Source of the DNA: Streptomyces albogriseolus
Lineage (GTDB): Bacteria; Actinomycetota; Actinomycetes; Streptomycetales; Streptomycetaceae
Length of the DNA: 64,000 bases
NCBI GenBank assembly: GCA_014650475.1
Contig: BMVA01000004.1
Span: forward strand, 372,001 to 436,000
Direction: 5' to 3'
In this document: piece by piece, positions 19,626 through 29,433 of the stretch
Position numbering within the stretch: position 1 is the first letter of the stretch
Layout: the number at the start of each line of letters is the position of its first letter
The notes under the pieces: generated by a model
The model's database searches: none
The model's input: only the letters and a program-made list of their open reading frames with translations
Told to the model about the DNA's origin: nothing
Made by a program: the position numbers and the translations under genes

Positions 19626-20102
19626 GTGAAAAAGGTGATGTGTCTAAGCCGCGGGGGGCCGATCGCGAGCGAGCAGGAGCCGCGGAGGACCGAGTGCCCC
19701 CGGACCGGCGCGGCGCGCGCCCTGGCCGTGGCCACCCTCCCGGCCTGTCCCCGGGCCGTGTCCCGCCTGCGCCGTCTGATGGCGGCGGTGGCGCTCAGCC
19801 ACCGGTTGCCCGCGGCCGCTGAGGAGGCGCTCGCCGTGATCGTCAGCGAGCTGGCGACCAACGTGGTCCTGCACAGCGGCAGCCCGGACCTGACGGTGAC
19901 GCTCACAGCCGACTGTCACTCGCTGACCCTGGAGGTGCGTGACCAGGGGCGGTGGCGAGACCGGTCCGCACCTCGCTGCGAGGCGACCGACATGGACGCG
20001 GAATTCGGACGCGGACTGGCCCTGGTCGACGCGTACGCCGTGGACAGGTCCGTACGGCGCGACGCCGGGGGCACGCTGGTGCGGGCCGTGGTCGCCCTGT
20101 GA
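19626..20102 (+). CDS. RsbW-like anti-sigma factor / ATP-binding protein
   Basis: A 158-residue GHKL-type ATPase of the RsbW/SpoIIAB family. The N-box is ELATNVVLHS, G1 is in VRDQGRW and G2 in GRGLALVDAYA. Such proteins are serine kinases that bind sigma factors or anti-anti-sigma factors; Streptomyces has dozens. The GTG at 19626 is chosen because AGGAG lies six bases upstream; the longer reading from 19518 has no ribosome site. No partner sigma or antagonist gene is adjacent, but a PP2C phosphatase of the kind that opposes such kinases lies about 5 kb downstream. Confidence 0.82.
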   Translation: MKKVMCLSRGGPIASEQEPRRTECPRTGAARALAVATLPACPRAVSRLRRLMAAVALSHRLPAAAEEALAVIVSELATNVVLHSGSPDLTVTLTADCHSLTLEVRDQGRWRDRSAPRCEATDMDAEFGRGLALVDAYAVDRSVRRDAGGTLVRAVVAL

Positions 20103-20540
20103 CCGCGGACGCGGGCGGCCTCCGCCGTCAGTGGCACGCCGCCTGAGGACGGTCGTCCGGTCCGGCCGGACGGGCCGGCGTCCGGTGTCTCGGTGCGTCG
20201 CCGCTTCGATCCGGTGCGCCCGTCCCGCCGCGGAACTGTTCACGGGATGGCCCGCACGGCCTGCGACAGGCATGGGTCATCCGCTCCGTCCATGGGGGTC
20301 GGCGGCGGCCCGGCCCCGACAGCCCCGTCCTGTCGGCCCGCGACGTCCGCGGCGGGCAGCGGCGGTCGCCCTCCACCGCACGGACCGGGAACACGGCGCG
20401 GGTCCTGAGGGCCGGGGCCGCCGCGGTGAGTGTGGTCGGCCCTTCCCCCTCATCGGGGAAGTCGTCGTACCGGCGATGCCGCAACCCCCGAGTCGGTCAG
20501 GGCGGGGCCCCGCAGAGCCGGCCCGCGGGCGGACGGCGCG
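20103..20540. other. Convergent gap without a gene
   Basis: About 440 bases between the anti-sigma gene and the subtilisin terminator. Open frames on both strands lack coding bias. No RNA gene or repeat was recognised. Confidence 0.5.
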
Positions 20541-20573
20541 GGGCCCGCCGGATGCGGAGGCACCGGCGGGCCC
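20541..20573 (-). terminator. Hairpin downstream of the subtilisin gene
   Basis: GGGCCCGCCGG pairs with CCGGCGGGCCC, extended inward by TGC/GCA after one unpaired A, around a short loop. It starts 26 bases after the subtilisin stop. Confidence 0.65.
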
Positions 20574-20598
20574 TGTGGTGCGGGATGATGCGAAGGGT

Positions 20599-22389
20599 TC
20601 AGAAGGTGAGGCTCCAGGAGTCGATGTAGCCCGTGTCGCCCGCGTAGGCGTCCGTGACGCGCAGCTTCCAGGTACCGCTCGCGACCACGCCGGAGGCGTC
20701 GACCGTGTAGGTGGCGATGACGTTGTCGGCGCTGTCGCTGGTGCTGGTGTTCTTGAGGACGGCCGCGGCACCGTTCGGGGCGACGATCTCGATCTTCAGG
20801 TCACCGCGGTAGGTGTGCTTGATGTCGACGCCGATCTTGAGGGACGCCGGGGCGTTACCGCTGATGCCGGTCACCGCGATGGAGGAGGCGACCGTGGTGT
20901 TGTCCGGGATGTTCACGTTGGTGGAGTTGGTGAACACGGTGCCCGTGGGTGGCTGGGTGGAACCGCCGAGGGTGGCCGCGGCGTCCGCGAGGCCGGCGCC
21001 ACAGCCGCCGGAGCAGTATCCGGGCAGGGGACGGGCGTTGCTCTTGATCGACGACTCGACCTGGGCCGGGGTGATCGACGGGTTCGCCTCGTACATCAGC
21101 GCGGCGAGGCCCGCGATGTGCGGGGCGGCCATGCTGGTGCCCTGGTACGCCTCGTAGTTCTCGCTCGCCGGGCTCCGCGTGCCGCTGTTGAGCGTGGACC
21201 AGATGCCGTTGGCGGAGCTGACCGCCGTCTCGCCGCCGGGAGCGGTGATGTCGACGATGCTGCCGTAGTTGGAGTACGAGGCGCGGTTGCCCTCACGGTC
21301 GGAGGCGGCGACCGTGATGACGTTGGAGCAGTTGGCCGGGTTGAAGCCGGCCGCGTCGGCGTTGCTGTTGCCGGCCGCGACGACGACCGACGCGCCACGG
21401 TTCACGGCGCCGTTGATGGCGCTCTGGGTGCCCGCGTCGCAGGCGCCGCTGCCGCCGAGGCTCATGTTGAGGACGTCGGCGGGGTTCGGGTTGGACGGGA
21501 CTCCCGGAACGTAGCCGCCGGACGCCCAGGTGATGGCGTCCATGATGTCCGCCGTGGTGCCCCCGCACTTGCCGAGCACGCGGACCGGCTGGACGGTCGC
21601 GTTGTACGCGATGCCCGCGATGCCCTTGCCGTTGTCGGTGGTGGCGGCGATGGTGCCCGCGACGTGGGTACCGTGCCAGGAGCTGGTGGTGTCGTACTCG
21701 GGGTAGTTGTTGCCGCACTCGCCGCGGAGCATCCAGTCGCCCGGGTCGGAGGCGTTGCTGTCGCGGCCGCCTCCGTCGTTGGCCATGAACGGGTCGGAGA
21801 TGAAGTCGTATCCCGCGACGACGTTGGCGGTGAGGTCCGAGTGGGAGACGTAGCCGGTGTCTATGACGGCGACCTTGACGCCCGCGCCCGTGGCCTTGCC
21901 CCACGCGTCCGGTACGTTCATTCCCGCCGTGGCCTCGAAGAGGTCCCACTGGCGGTTGTACTCCGCGTCGTTCGGCGTCACGGCGGTGGCGTACATCCGC
22001 TTGTCCGGGACCACGAAGGCGACGTCCGGGTCGGCGCGGAAGGCGGCCATGACGTCCGCCGCGTCCTTCTTGCCGAGTTCGGCTCCGAGGTCGACCAGCA
22101 CCGCCCCGGTGCCCAGTCTGCGGTCGAAGTCGAGGGACTCGCCGGTCCTTCCGCCCTTGTTCTTGGCGTCCTCGGTGGCAGCGGAGTCGGACTTCGCCTC
22201 CGCGGCCTGGGACGTGTATCCGACGATCAGGCGCTCGACCGGCTGACCGGCCGTGGCGGCGGGAACGGCCGCCTTCACGGGGGAGCCGACGGTCGCCGCG
22301 GGGTCGGCGACGGCGACGGCCGTGCCGGTTCCGAGCAGCACCGCCGTGGTCAGGGCGACGAGGGACATGCCGAGCGGTCTGTGCTTCAA
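20599..22389 (-). CDS. Secreted S8 subtilisin-type serine protease with C-terminal P-domain
   Basis: A secreted protease of about 596 residues. Signal peptide: residues 1-28. An I9-like propeptide covers about 30-135. The subtilisin domain follows with D177 (VIDTGY), H239 (HGTHVAG), oxyanion N341 and nucleophile S419 (GTSMAAPH). Residues about 480-596 form a proprotein-convertase P-domain (HTYRGDLKIEIVAPNG ... GYIDSWSLTF), which helps folding or substrate selection. The start is placed at TTG 22389 because AAGGAA stands at correct spacing and gives a normal signal peptide; an internal ATG (residue 8) is the alternative. Likely an extracellular nutrient or developmental protease. Confidence 0.92.
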   Translation of the reverse strand: MKHRPLGMSLVALTTAVLLGTGTAVAVADPAATVGSPVKAAVPAATAGQPVERLIVGYTSQAAEAKSDSAATEDAKNKGGRTGESLDFDRRLGTGAVLVDLGAELGKKDAADVMAAFRADPDVAFVVPDKRMYATAVTPNDAEYNRQWDLFEATAGMNVPDAWGKATGAGVKVAVIDTGYVSHSDLTANVVAGYDFISDPFMANDGGGRDSNASDPGDWMLRGECGNNYPEYDTTSSWHGTHVAGTIAATTDNGKGIAGIAYNATVQPVRVLGKCGGTTADIMDAITWASGGYVPGVPSNPNPADVLNMSLGGSGACDAGTQSAINGAVNRGASVVVAAGNSNADAAGFNPANCSNVITVAASDREGNRASYSNYGSIVDITAPGGETAVSSANGIWSTLNSGTRSPASENYEAYQGTSMAAPHIAGLAALMYEANPSITPAQVESSIKSNARPLPGYCSGGCGAGLADAAATLGGSTQPPTGTVFTNSTNVNIPDNTTVASSIAVTGISGNAPASLKIGVDIKHTYRGDLKIEIVAPNGAAAVLKNTSTSDSADNVIATYTVDASGVVASGTWKLRVTDAYAGDTGYIDSWSLTF

Positions 22390-22938
22390 GGTGTTTCCTT
22401 TCGCTGTCCCACGACCTGTCCACCACGACCCATTGATCCGGACCTGACAAGTCGCTCTCCTGGGGCGCCGCAGGAGCAAGGGGCTGGGGAGTGCGGCCCG
22501 GCCGCACGGGCGTCGGGTGTGGGGCCCCGGCGCCCGTGCGGCTCCGGTCCGGCGCGGATGTGAGGAGGCGGTCCGCACCGTCGACGTCATGCGTCGCGAC
22601 CGGTGGCTGGAACCTACGGGCGCACCGACCGCGCGCCTATCCGGGCGGCTGCCTCACGGATACTCAAACTATTCGGGCGCCGGACAGGTTGTCGTCCGCC
22701 CACCGGCCCTTGGGACGCATCGCCGGACAGCGACAGCCGGCGACAGGCCTCACCGGGGACCGGTCAGCCGGCCCGGTGGACGACCGGCCGACGCTCGGGC
22801 AACCGGGTCTGGCTTCGCCGGGCGACGTTTCGCCCGTATCGGCCCGGTTACCCATGAAGCGTCTCACCCCCGCGCCTCCCTGCGCACAACTGGACGCCGG
22901 GACAGTGGTTCGTCGACGCGATCGGAAAGGGAATTCGC
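22390..22938. other. Divergent promoter region without a gene
   Basis: About 550 bases between the divergent protease and ThDP-enzyme starts. It must hold both promoters. No convincing coding frame, operator dyad or RNA gene was recognised. Confidence 0.5.
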
Positions 22939-24783
22939 ATGGCCGGCACGAAGGTGTCCGACTACATCCTCCAGCGGCTGCGCGAGTGGGATGTGGACCA
23001 CGTGTTCGCCTACGCGGGCGACGGCATCAACGGGCTGCTGGCGGCCTGGGGGCGGGCGGACAACCACCCGAAGTTCGTCCAGGCCCGCCATGAGGAGATG
23101 TCCGCGTTCCAGGCTGTCGGCTACGCCAAGTTCTCCGGCAAGGTGGGCGTGTGCGCGGCGACCTCGGGCCCCGGCGCGATCCACCTGCTGAACGGCCTCT
23201 ACGACGCCAAGCTGGACCACGTCCCCGTCGTGGCGCTGGTGGGGCAGACCAACCGCAGTGCCATGGGCGGCTCCTACCAGCAGGAAGTGGACCTCGCGAG
23301 TCTGTACAAGGATGTCGCCTCCGACTTCTGCGAGACGGCGACGGTGCCCGAGCAACTGCCGAACCTGATCGACCGCGCGTTCCGCACCGCCTACGCCAGG
23401 CGCACCGTGACGGCGATCATCCTGCCCGGTGATGTGCAGGAGTTGGACTACAGCCCGCCCACGCACGCCTTCAAGATGGTGCCGTCCAGCCTGGGGCTGG
23501 GACGGTACGCGCCGGTGCCGGCCGACGAGGACATCCAGCGGGCCGCCGACGTGCTGAACGCGGGCGAGAAGGTCGCCGTGCTGATCGGACAGGGCGCGCG
23601 CGGCGCCCGCGAGGAGGTCGAGCGGCTGGCGGACGTGCTCGGCGCCGGGGTGGCCAAGGCGCTGCTCGGCAAGGACGCCCTGCCCGACGACCTGCCCTAC
23701 GTGACCGGCTCCATCGGGTTGCTGGGCACCCGCCCCTCCTACGAGCTGATGCGGGAGTGCGACACCCTGCTGATGATCGGCTCCAGCTTCCCGTACACGC
23801 AGTTCATGCCGGAACTGGACCAGGCGCGGGCCGTGCAGATCGACATCGATCCGCACATGATCGGCCTGCGCTACCCCAACGAGGTCAATCTCGTCGGCGA
23901 CGCCCGGGAGACGCTGCGCCGCCTGCTGCCCAAGCTGCACCGCAAGCAGGACCGGACGTGGCGGGAGCAGGTCGAGAAGAACGTCGCCCGCTGGTGGGAG
24001 GTCATGCAGCGCCGCGCCGCCGTCAGCGCCGACCCCGTCAACCCGGAGTACGTCGTCCATGCCCTGGACGGCAAGCTGCCCGACGACGTGATCCTCGCCG
24101 CCGACTCCGGCTCGGCCGCCAACTGGTACGCCCGGCACCTGCGGCTGCGCGGCCGCATGCGCGGCTCCCTGTCCGGCACCCTGGCCACCATGGGCCCCGG
24201 TGTGCCGTACGCCATCGGGGCGAAGTTCGCCCATCCCGACCGGCCGGCGATCGCCCTAGTCGGGGACGGGGCGATGCAGATGAACGGCATGATGGAGATG
24301 GTCACCGCCGCGAAGTACTACCGCGAGTGGTCCGACCCCCGGCTGATCGTCGCGGTGCTGAACAACGGCGACCTCAACCAGGTGACCTGGGAGATGCGCG
24401 CCATGTCCGGCGCCCCTCAGTTCGAGGAGTCCCAGCACATCCCCGACCTGCCGTACGCGGACATCGCCCAGCGCATCGGCCTGGACGGCGTGCGGGTGGA
24501 GAAGCCCAAGCAGGTCGAGGCCGCCTGGGACCGGGCCCTCGCCGCGGACCGGCCGTTCGTCATCGACTTCCGCACCGACCCGGCCGTCCCGCCGATCCCG
24601 CCGCACGCCTCGCTGGACCAGATCGAGGCAGCGGCCGCCGCGGTCCTCAAGGGCGACAGCGACCGCGGCTCCATGGTGAAACAGGGCCTGAAGGCCAAGG
24701 TGCAGGAGATGCTGCCCGGCAGCCGTCACCGCGACGACCGCCCGGGCGCCGGCAAGCACGACAGCGCAGACGAGAACAAGTGA
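22939..24783 (+). CDS. Thiamine-diphosphate enzyme, pyruvate oxidase / acetolactate synthase family
   Basis: A 614-residue ThDP-dependent enzyme most like PoxB-type pyruvate dehydrogenases or oxidases. The N-terminal pyrimidine domain has the catalytic glutamate E52 (QARHEEM) and the family opening YILQRLREWDVDHVFAYAGD. The central FAD/Rossmann-like domain is at about 190-330. The ThDP motif GDGAMQMNGMMEM...NNGD lies near residue 440-475. A charged tail of about 35 residues ends the protein. It would decarboxylate pyruvate or a related 2-oxo acid; acetate or CO2 production with quinone as acceptor is possible. AAAGGG precedes the ATG at moderate spacing. The exact substrate cannot be read from sequence. 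Confidence 0.88.
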   Translation: MAGTKVSDYILQRLREWDVDHVFAYAGDGINGLLAAWGRADNHPKFVQARHEEMSAFQAVGYAKFSGKVGVCAATSGPGAIHLLNGLYDAKLDHVPVVALVGQTNRSAMGGSYQQEVDLASLYKDVASDFCETATVPEQLPNLIDRAFRTAYARRTVTAIILPGDVQELDYSPPTHAFKMVPSSLGLGRYAPVPADEDIQRAADVLNAGEKVAVLIGQGARGAREEVERLADVLGAGVAKALLGKDALPDDLPYVTGSIGLLGTRPSYELMRECDTLLMIGSSFPYTQFMPELDQARAVQIDIDPHMIGLRYPNEVNLVGDARETLRRLLPKLHRKQDRTWREQVEKNVARWWEVMQRRAAVSADPVNPEYVVHALDGKLPDDVILAADSGSAANWYARHLRLRGRMRGSLSGTLATMGPGVPYAIGAKFAHPDRPAIALVGDGAMQMNGMMEMVTAAKYYREWSDPRLIVAVLNNGDLNQVTWEMRAMSGAPQFEESQHIPDLPYADIAQRIGLDGVRVEKPKQVEAAWDRALAADRPFVIDFRTDPAVPPIPPHASLDQIEAAAAAVLKGDSDRGSMVKQGLKAKVQEMLPGSRHRDDRPGAGKHDSADENK

Positions 24784-25036
24784 CCCAAGAGGCGCCGCAG
24801 CTACACATGCGGCTGCTGGGCGCGGCCCGCAACGGCATCGCGAGCACCCCCGCGAACAGAAGAAGCCGAAGGCGGTCGTCAGGCACACGTGGGCGATGAC
24901 CTTGTGACCGGAGGTCGTCAGCCACCGCACCGCAGCTCCCCCCTCCGCCGGCCGCCCCCGTGACCGGGTCCCGGTGCACACGCCGTGATGTTCGTGACGA
25001 GACGGGGAAGGAGCGACGGGGAGCGAGGAGGCTGTG

Positions 25037-26236
25037 GTGACGAGCGACCGTATGGTACTGGCCGATGTCCTGGCCGCGGCGGAGGATGCGGCCCCGGTGG
25101 CGTCCCTGGACGTGGTGGCACACCATCTCAGGGACCGGTTCGGCGCACGATACGTGTCGTTCCTCTTCGTCGACGTCGTCGGCCGCCAGATGGTACGGGT
25201 CAGTGAGGAGGCGACCTCCCGACAGGAGCGCAAGGCGGAGCAGATCCCGCTGGCGGACAGCGTCTACGAAGAGGTCCTGCGCACCCAGGAGCTCATCCGT
25301 GCTCACAGCGACCGCCCCGGACAGCGGGTCCTGGCCCCAGTCACCAATCGGGGGGACACGATCGGCGTTCTGGAGCTGCACCTGCCCGAGGCGTCGACCG
25401 ACACTCTGGAGCAGGTGGGGAAGGCGGCACACGCGCTGGCCTACATCCTCGTCACCGACCGCCGCTTCACCGACCTCTACCACTGGGGCCAGCGCACCAC
25501 TCCGGTCACCCTGGCCGCCGAGATCCAGCGCCAGCTGCTGCCGTCGGCTCCCTCCTGCGAGGCCGCCCAGTTCGCTCTGGCCGGTGCGCTGGTCCCGGCC
25601 GACGACATCGCCGGCGACAGTTACGACTACGCCCTCGACCACGACACCCTGCACGTGTCCATCACCGACGCCATGGGCCACGACGTCAACGCTTCCTTGA
25701 TGGCCACCCTCGTCGTCAACGCCTCCCGAGGCGCCCGCCGGGCCGGAGCGGACATCGCCGAACAGGCCCGCCGGATGCACCAGGCCCTCCTCGACCACGG
25801 CCGCCGCACCTTCGCCACCGGCCAGCTGCTGCGCATCGCCCTGGACGGCAGCAGCGCACAGTTCGTCAACGCCGGCCATCTGTGGCCGCTGCGGCTGCGC
25901 GAGGGCACCGTCGAGACGATCCGCCCTCACATCAACCTCCCCTTCGGGGTCCCGGTCCAGGGCCCCTACCGGGTGGAGCACCTCGACCTGCGTCCCGGCG
26001 ACCGTCTGCTGTTCTACACGGACGGCATGCAGGAACGGCACGCGTCGGGCGTCGATCTGGCCGGGCTGCTCCGCGACACCGCCGACGACCATCCCCGCGA
26101 AGTCGTCCGCACCCTGGCCACCGCGGTCACCGCGGCGAGTCGCGGACAACTGCAGGACGACGCCACCGTGCTCTGCCTGCAATGGCACGGCCCCACCACC
26201 GAAAGCCGCCGGACCCTGGCCGGAGCAGACATCTGA
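25037..26236 (+). CDS. GAF-PP2C (SpoIIE/RsbU-type) protein phosphatase
   Basis: A 399-residue regulator. Residues about 15-140 look like a GAF-type sensor domain, and 165-390 form a SpoIIE-like PP2C phosphatase with [10 protein letters not shown] (metal site), [13 protein letters not shown] and [12 protein letters not shown]. Such enzymes dephosphorylate anti-anti-sigma factors to release sigma factors. GTG at 25037 is preferred over the adjacent GTG at 25034 because AGGAGG is then five bases away. There is no adjacent anti-sigma gene, but an RsbW-like kinase lies at 19.6 kb. The ligand of the GAF domain is unknown. Confidence 0.88.
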   Translation: MTSDRMVLADVLAAAEDAAPVASLDVVAHHLRDRFGARYVSFLFVDVVGRQMVRVSEEATSRQERKAEQIPLADSVYEEVLRTQELIRAHSDRPGQRVLAPVTNRGDTIGVLELHLPEASTDTLEQVGKAAHALAYILVTDRRFTDLYHWGQRTTPVTLAAEIQRQLLPSAPSCEAAQFALAGALVPADDIAGDSYDYALDHDTLHVSITDAMGHDVNASLMATLVVNASRGARRAGADIAEQARRMHQALLDHGRRTFATGQLLRIALDGSSAQFVNAGHLWPLRLREGTVETIRPHINLPFGVPVQGPYRVEHLDLRPGDRLLFYTDGMQERHASGVDLAGLLRDTADDHPREVVRTLATAVTAASRGQLQDDATVLCLQWHGPTTESRRTLAGADI

Positions 26237-26438
26237 ACCCCTCCGCCTCACCGCCGCTCCCGCCCGGTGAGCCGGCGCACGAAGAGGACGGACGCCCGCC
26301 GGGAGGGCCTCGTCCATGCGCGGGTTCTGCCGCGGTGCTCGGGCCTCGCGGTGTCAGGCGCCGCCCCGGCCCGCCCGGTGGGCTGGAGGTTCACGCAGGC
26401 CGAAGGGCAGGTGTCGCGAGGGAAACGAGGTGCGCACG

Positions 26439-27044
26439 ATGGACGCAGCGGACTGGGACGAGCGGTACCGCGGCAGCGAACTGGTCTGGAGGGCCGAGCC
26501 CAACCGTTTCGTCGAACAGGAGCTCGCCGGTCTGGAGCCGCCCGGCCGGGCGGTGGACATCGCCGCCGGCGAGGGCCGCAACGCGGTCTGGCTCGCGGAA
26601 CGGGGCTGGGAGGTGGACGCCGTCGACTTCTCCGCGGTGGCCCTCGGGAAGGCCGCGCGGCTGGCCGCCGAACGGGGCGTGCGCGTGCGCACCGTCCAGG
26701 CCGATCTGGTGGACTGGGCGCCCCCGGCCGCGTCGTACGACCTGGCGCTGATCGCGTATCTCCAGGTGCCGTGGCCGCAGTTGGCCGAGGTACTGTCCCG
26801 GGCCGCCACCGCCGTGCGGACGGGCGGGACGCTGCTGCTCGTCGGCCACGACGCCGCCAACCTCGAGCACGGCCACGGCGGCCCGCGGGACCCGGGCGTG
26901 CTCTGCACCGCCGAACAGGTCGCCGGTGTCTGGCGGCCTTACGCCGACATCGTGCGGGCCGGGACGGTCACCCGGCCGGTGACCGACGCCGAGGGCCGCG
27001 GCCGCACCGCTCTGGACGCGCTCGTCCGCGCCGTACGGAGATGA
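26439..27044 (+). CDS. Class I SAM-dependent methyltransferase
   Basis: A 201-residue methyltransferase. The SAM-binding glycine-rich motif I is VDIAAGEGRNAVWLAERG near residues 39-56, followed by acidic VDAVDFS and motif IV (DLALIAYLQVPWP). The opening WDERYRGSELVWRAEPNRF is shared with tellurite-resistance/TehB-like and thiopurine-like methyltransferases. ATG 26439 follows ACGAGG; a GTG nine bases upstream is a weaker alternative. The substrate is unknown. Confidence 0.85.
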   Translation: MDAADWDERYRGSELVWRAEPNRFVEQELAGLEPPGRAVDIAAGEGRNAVWLAERGWEVDAVDFSAVALGKAARLAAERGVRVRTVQADLVDWAPPAASYDLALIAYLQVPWPQLAEVLSRAATAVRTGGTLLLVGHDAANLEHGHGGPRDPGVLCTAEQVAGVWRPYADIVRAGTVTRPVTDAEGRGRTALDALVRAVRR

Positions 27045-27195
27045 CGCACGGTCTCGGCGCCGCGACCGACGGGCCCGTGCGCGCCGGGAACAACGCGGCC
27101 GTGCGGGGCGCTGTTCCTGGTGCCCCGTGAGACGGGGAAGCCACGGCGAGACCCGCCGGGGGATCGACACCGACCCGGCAAGGAGCGTGAGAGCG

Positions 27196-27480
27196 ATGAG
27201 GACGGCAGGAACCGAACGGCACCCCGCCGGTGGCGGCGCGGGCATCGTGACGACCTGTGGACGCAGGATCGCCGTGCGGCGGCTGCGGCTCGCGACCGCG
27301 GACCGGCCCATCAGCCGGATCGCCCTGGACGTGGGCCCGGACCGGGGCGGTGAACCGGGCACGTGGGCGGCGCTCACCGCGGGAGAGGCGCGTGACCTGG
27401 CGGATCTGCTCCTCCGGCACGCGGGCCAGGCCGAGCGGGGTGCCGAGCCGGCCGGCCCGGCCCGTGAGGCCGCCCCCTGA
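27196..27480 (+). CDS. Small conserved-looking protein of unknown function
   Basis: A 94-residue protein I cannot assign. After a loose N-terminus, residues about 17-80 (IVTTCGRRIAVRRLRLA ... WAALTAGEARDLADLLLRHA) have good coding bias and resemble a small alpha/beta domain with an amphipathic helix. ATG 27196 lies 11 bases after AAGGAG, a loose spacing. The stop codon lies within a 19-base tandem repeat. Confidence 0.6.
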   Translation: MRTAGTERHPAGGGAGIVTTCGRRIAVRRLRLATADRPISRIALDVGPDRGGEPGTWAALTAGEARDLADLLLRHAGQAERGAEPAGPAREAAP

Positions 27481-27509
27481 GCGTGCGGCTGCCCCCTGAG
27501 CGTGCGGCT
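27472..27509 (+). repeat. 19-base perfect tandem repeat spanning a stop codon
   Basis: GCCCCCTGAGCGTGCGGCT occurs twice without gap. The first copy contains the TGA stop of the small gene at 27196. The duplication therefore adds a second TGA in another frame without altering the product. Confidence 0.85.
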
Positions 27510-27677
27510 GCCCGCACCGGCCAGGCGCCGCCCCGCACACCACGGGGAGGGTAGCGAACCGCGACGGCGCGCATCAGAGCCGAACGGCCCCCGTGGTGCC
27601 CCGTCGGCCCCTCACGGCGCACCGCCCCCGGTGGTCGACTGGTACACGGGGACCGACACCAGCGAAGGGGGCCGGCC

Positions 27678-28130
27678 ATGACCGGCAGCACACCACAGAC
27701 CCTCGGCACGGACCGCCCGCAGCCCGTGGACGTGCACCGTCTCGAGGTCACCCACGTCGAGCAGGACGCCTACACGGTGGACGTCCGTGGACACCGCCTC
27801 CGGGTCGACCAGCCGCTGGAGGCGGGAGGCACGGACTCCGCGCCGACCCCCACGGAGCTCTTCGCGGCCTCCCTGGCCACCTGCGTGGCCTTCTACGCGG
27901 GCCGTTACCTGCACCGGCACGGCCTGCCCCGCACCGGACTGCGGGTCCGCACCGAGTTCACCATGGCCACCGACCGGCCGGCCAGGGTGTCGGCCCTGCG
28001 CCTCCTGATCGACCCGCCGCCGGAGCTGCCCGAGCAGCGCCGCGCAGGTCTGCTGGCCGTGGCCTCGCACTGCACGGTCCACAACACCCTGCACCAGCCG
28101 CCCGAGATCGCCGTCGAACTGGCCCAGTGA
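27678..28130 (+). CDS. OsmC-family peroxide-detoxifying protein
   Basis: A 150-residue OsmC/Ohr-fold protein, cytoplasmic, probably reducing organic peroxides through a cysteine pair: C69 in LATCVAFYAGRYL and C132 in SHCTVHNTL. TPTELFAASLATC and the long central helix are typical. AAGGGGG precedes the ATG. YhfA-like members of the fold have unclear substrates, so peroxidase activity is the likely but not the only role. Confidence 0.87.
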   Translation: MTGSTPQTLGTDRPQPVDVHRLEVTHVEQDAYTVDVRGHRLRVDQPLEAGGTDSAPTPTELFAASLATCVAFYAGRYLHRHGLPRTGLRVRTEFTMATDRPARVSALRLLIDPPPELPEQRRAGLLAVASHCTVHNTLHQPPEIAVELAQ

Positions 28131-28161
28131 CGTTCTTGCCGCCGCGTGCGCAGGAAGGATC

Positions 28162-28254
28162 ATGAACGTCATCGAATGGTCCTCCCCGGCAGACGACCGC
28201 GAGCGACCTGGTGCGGGTGCCGGGGCGGTCCGCCGAGCGCGAGGACGTGGCTGA
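28162..28254 (+). CDS. 30-residue upstream open frame coupled to the next gene
   Basis: ATG 28162 has a strong AGGAAGG site at good spacing and encodes MNVIEWSSPADDRERPGAG followed by an arginine/glycine-rich end. The TGA is followed immediately by the GTG start of the next gene (TGAGTG), a layout for ribosome re-initiation. It could be a leader that sets expression of the downstream gene, or chance. No family known. Confidence 0.35.
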   Translation: MNVIEWSSPADDRERPGAGAGAVRRARGRG

Positions 28255-29016
28255 GTGTTCCGCGCTTCCCTGCGTTCCTGGCTGGTCCTCGCCGTGCCCG
28301 TCGTGGGCGTGCTGGTACTGACGTACTCCGCCACCTCGCCCGAGCCACGCGCGGACGGGGACTGGCAGGCCGCCGCCGAGCCGTTGCGGGACGGTCCGCT
28401 CCCCTCCGGCGGTACGGCCCAGCTCTCCACCTGCGGGGTGGACACGTGGCCGCGCCCCGAACCCCGGGGCAAGGCCGAGCAGAGCGAGGACCCCCGACTG
28501 GCGCTCACCAGCTGGGGCTACTACGACCCGGGGCCGAAGACGCCGGGTGAACCCCGCTTCACCGTCCACGCCGCGATCCGCACGGGCGACCGCCCGCTGG
28601 TACTGGACGCACCGGTGGCCGCGGGCCGGGTCACGCTCGACTTCTACGGCCCCCACGGTGAAGGCGTCCGCGCGTCCGCCCGCGGTCTCACCGCGACCGT
28701 CGTGGACGGCGGTTACCCGGGCAAGCCGGTGGACGTCCCGGCGTCCGGCCGTTTCCGTGTCGATCCCGGCGAGGAGCTGCTCCTGGAGGTGGAGTTGCCC
28801 GCCGGGGCCGTGTGTCCGGGACACAGCCTGCTCGACGTCAGCACGTGCTCCCCCGAGCACACCAACGACGTCGCGGACTGCCCGATGCTGACGCTCACCC
28901 TCAGCGATCCGGCGATCCGTGCGTACCGCGCCGGGACGGCGGACGACAGCACCGCCCGCTCCTTCAGCGACCGGCTCGTCGCGGTCTTCCTGGAGCCGGA
29001 CGTCTCCCGGGTGTGA
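28255..29016 (+). CDS. Membrane-anchored or secreted protein of unknown function
   Basis: A 253-residue protein with one N-terminal hydrophobic segment (residues 8-24, WLVLAVPVVGVLVLTY) and an otherwise extracytoplasmic sequence with six cysteines (such as STCGVD, GAVCPGHSLLDVSTCSPEH, ADCPML) that could form disulfides. Beta-rich composition (FTVHAAIRTGDRPLVLDAPV) suggests an Ig-like fold. The GTG at 28255 follows directly on the small upstream frame. I do not recognise a family and assign no function. Confidence 0.65.
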   Translation: MFRASLRSWLVLAVPVVGVLVLTYSATSPEPRADGDWQAAAEPLRDGPLPSGGTAQLSTCGVDTWPRPEPRGKAEQSEDPRLALTSWGYYDPGPKTPGEPRFTVHAAIRTGDRPLVLDAPVAAGRVTLDFYGPHGEGVRASARGLTATVVDGGYPGKPVDVPASGRFRVDPGEELLLEVELPAGAVCPGHSLLDVSTCSPEHTNDVADCPMLTLTLSDPAIRAYRAGTADDSTARSFSDRLVAVFLEPDVSRV

Positions 29017-29169
29017 GCAGGGGCTCGCTCGGGCGGTGCGGTGCTCCGGCACCGTCCCCCGCGGGTGCGATTGGGCACGGGAACAATCCCCCGCCCGCGC
29101 CCCCTCCACCCCTGGTTGACTCCACGACCTCCCGTATCGGCGTGATCGACGTAAGTGAGTGGAGTTGTC

Positions 29170-29433
29170 GTGGAGTTTCACGAAGCGGAGCGTGCGCGGC
29201 TGGGGGTGGGGCTGCGGGTCGGCGTGCGGATCGCCGTCGTGTGGCTGGTGTACGTGGCGGGCGCCGCGCTGGTGCCCGGGGTGTACGGCACCGCCGTCCT
29301 CGGGGGCGTGAGTCTCGGGGCGTTGGCCGCCCTGGTGCCGCTCGGGGTCGGGCTGCACGGGGTGGTCGTGTACGGGCGGCGGGCCGACCAGGTCGGCGCG
29401 GCGGACGACGCGGACGACCGGAGGTGGGCGTGA
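29170..29433 (+). CDS. DUF485 small membrane protein, partner of the symporter
   Basis: A protein of 87 residues with two membrane segments (about 15-40 and 45-72). DUF485 proteins are usually encoded just before solute:sodium symporters of the ActP/MctC type, probably as accessory subunits. The GTG at 29170 is chosen for the GTGGAG site five bases upstream; a GTG at 29155 is possible. The stop overlaps the symporter start by four bases (GTGA). Confidence 0.75.
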   Translation: MEFHEAERARLGVGLRVGVRIAVVWLVYVAGAALVPGVYGTAVLGGVSLGALAALVPLGVGLHGVVVYGRRADQVGAADDADDRRWA

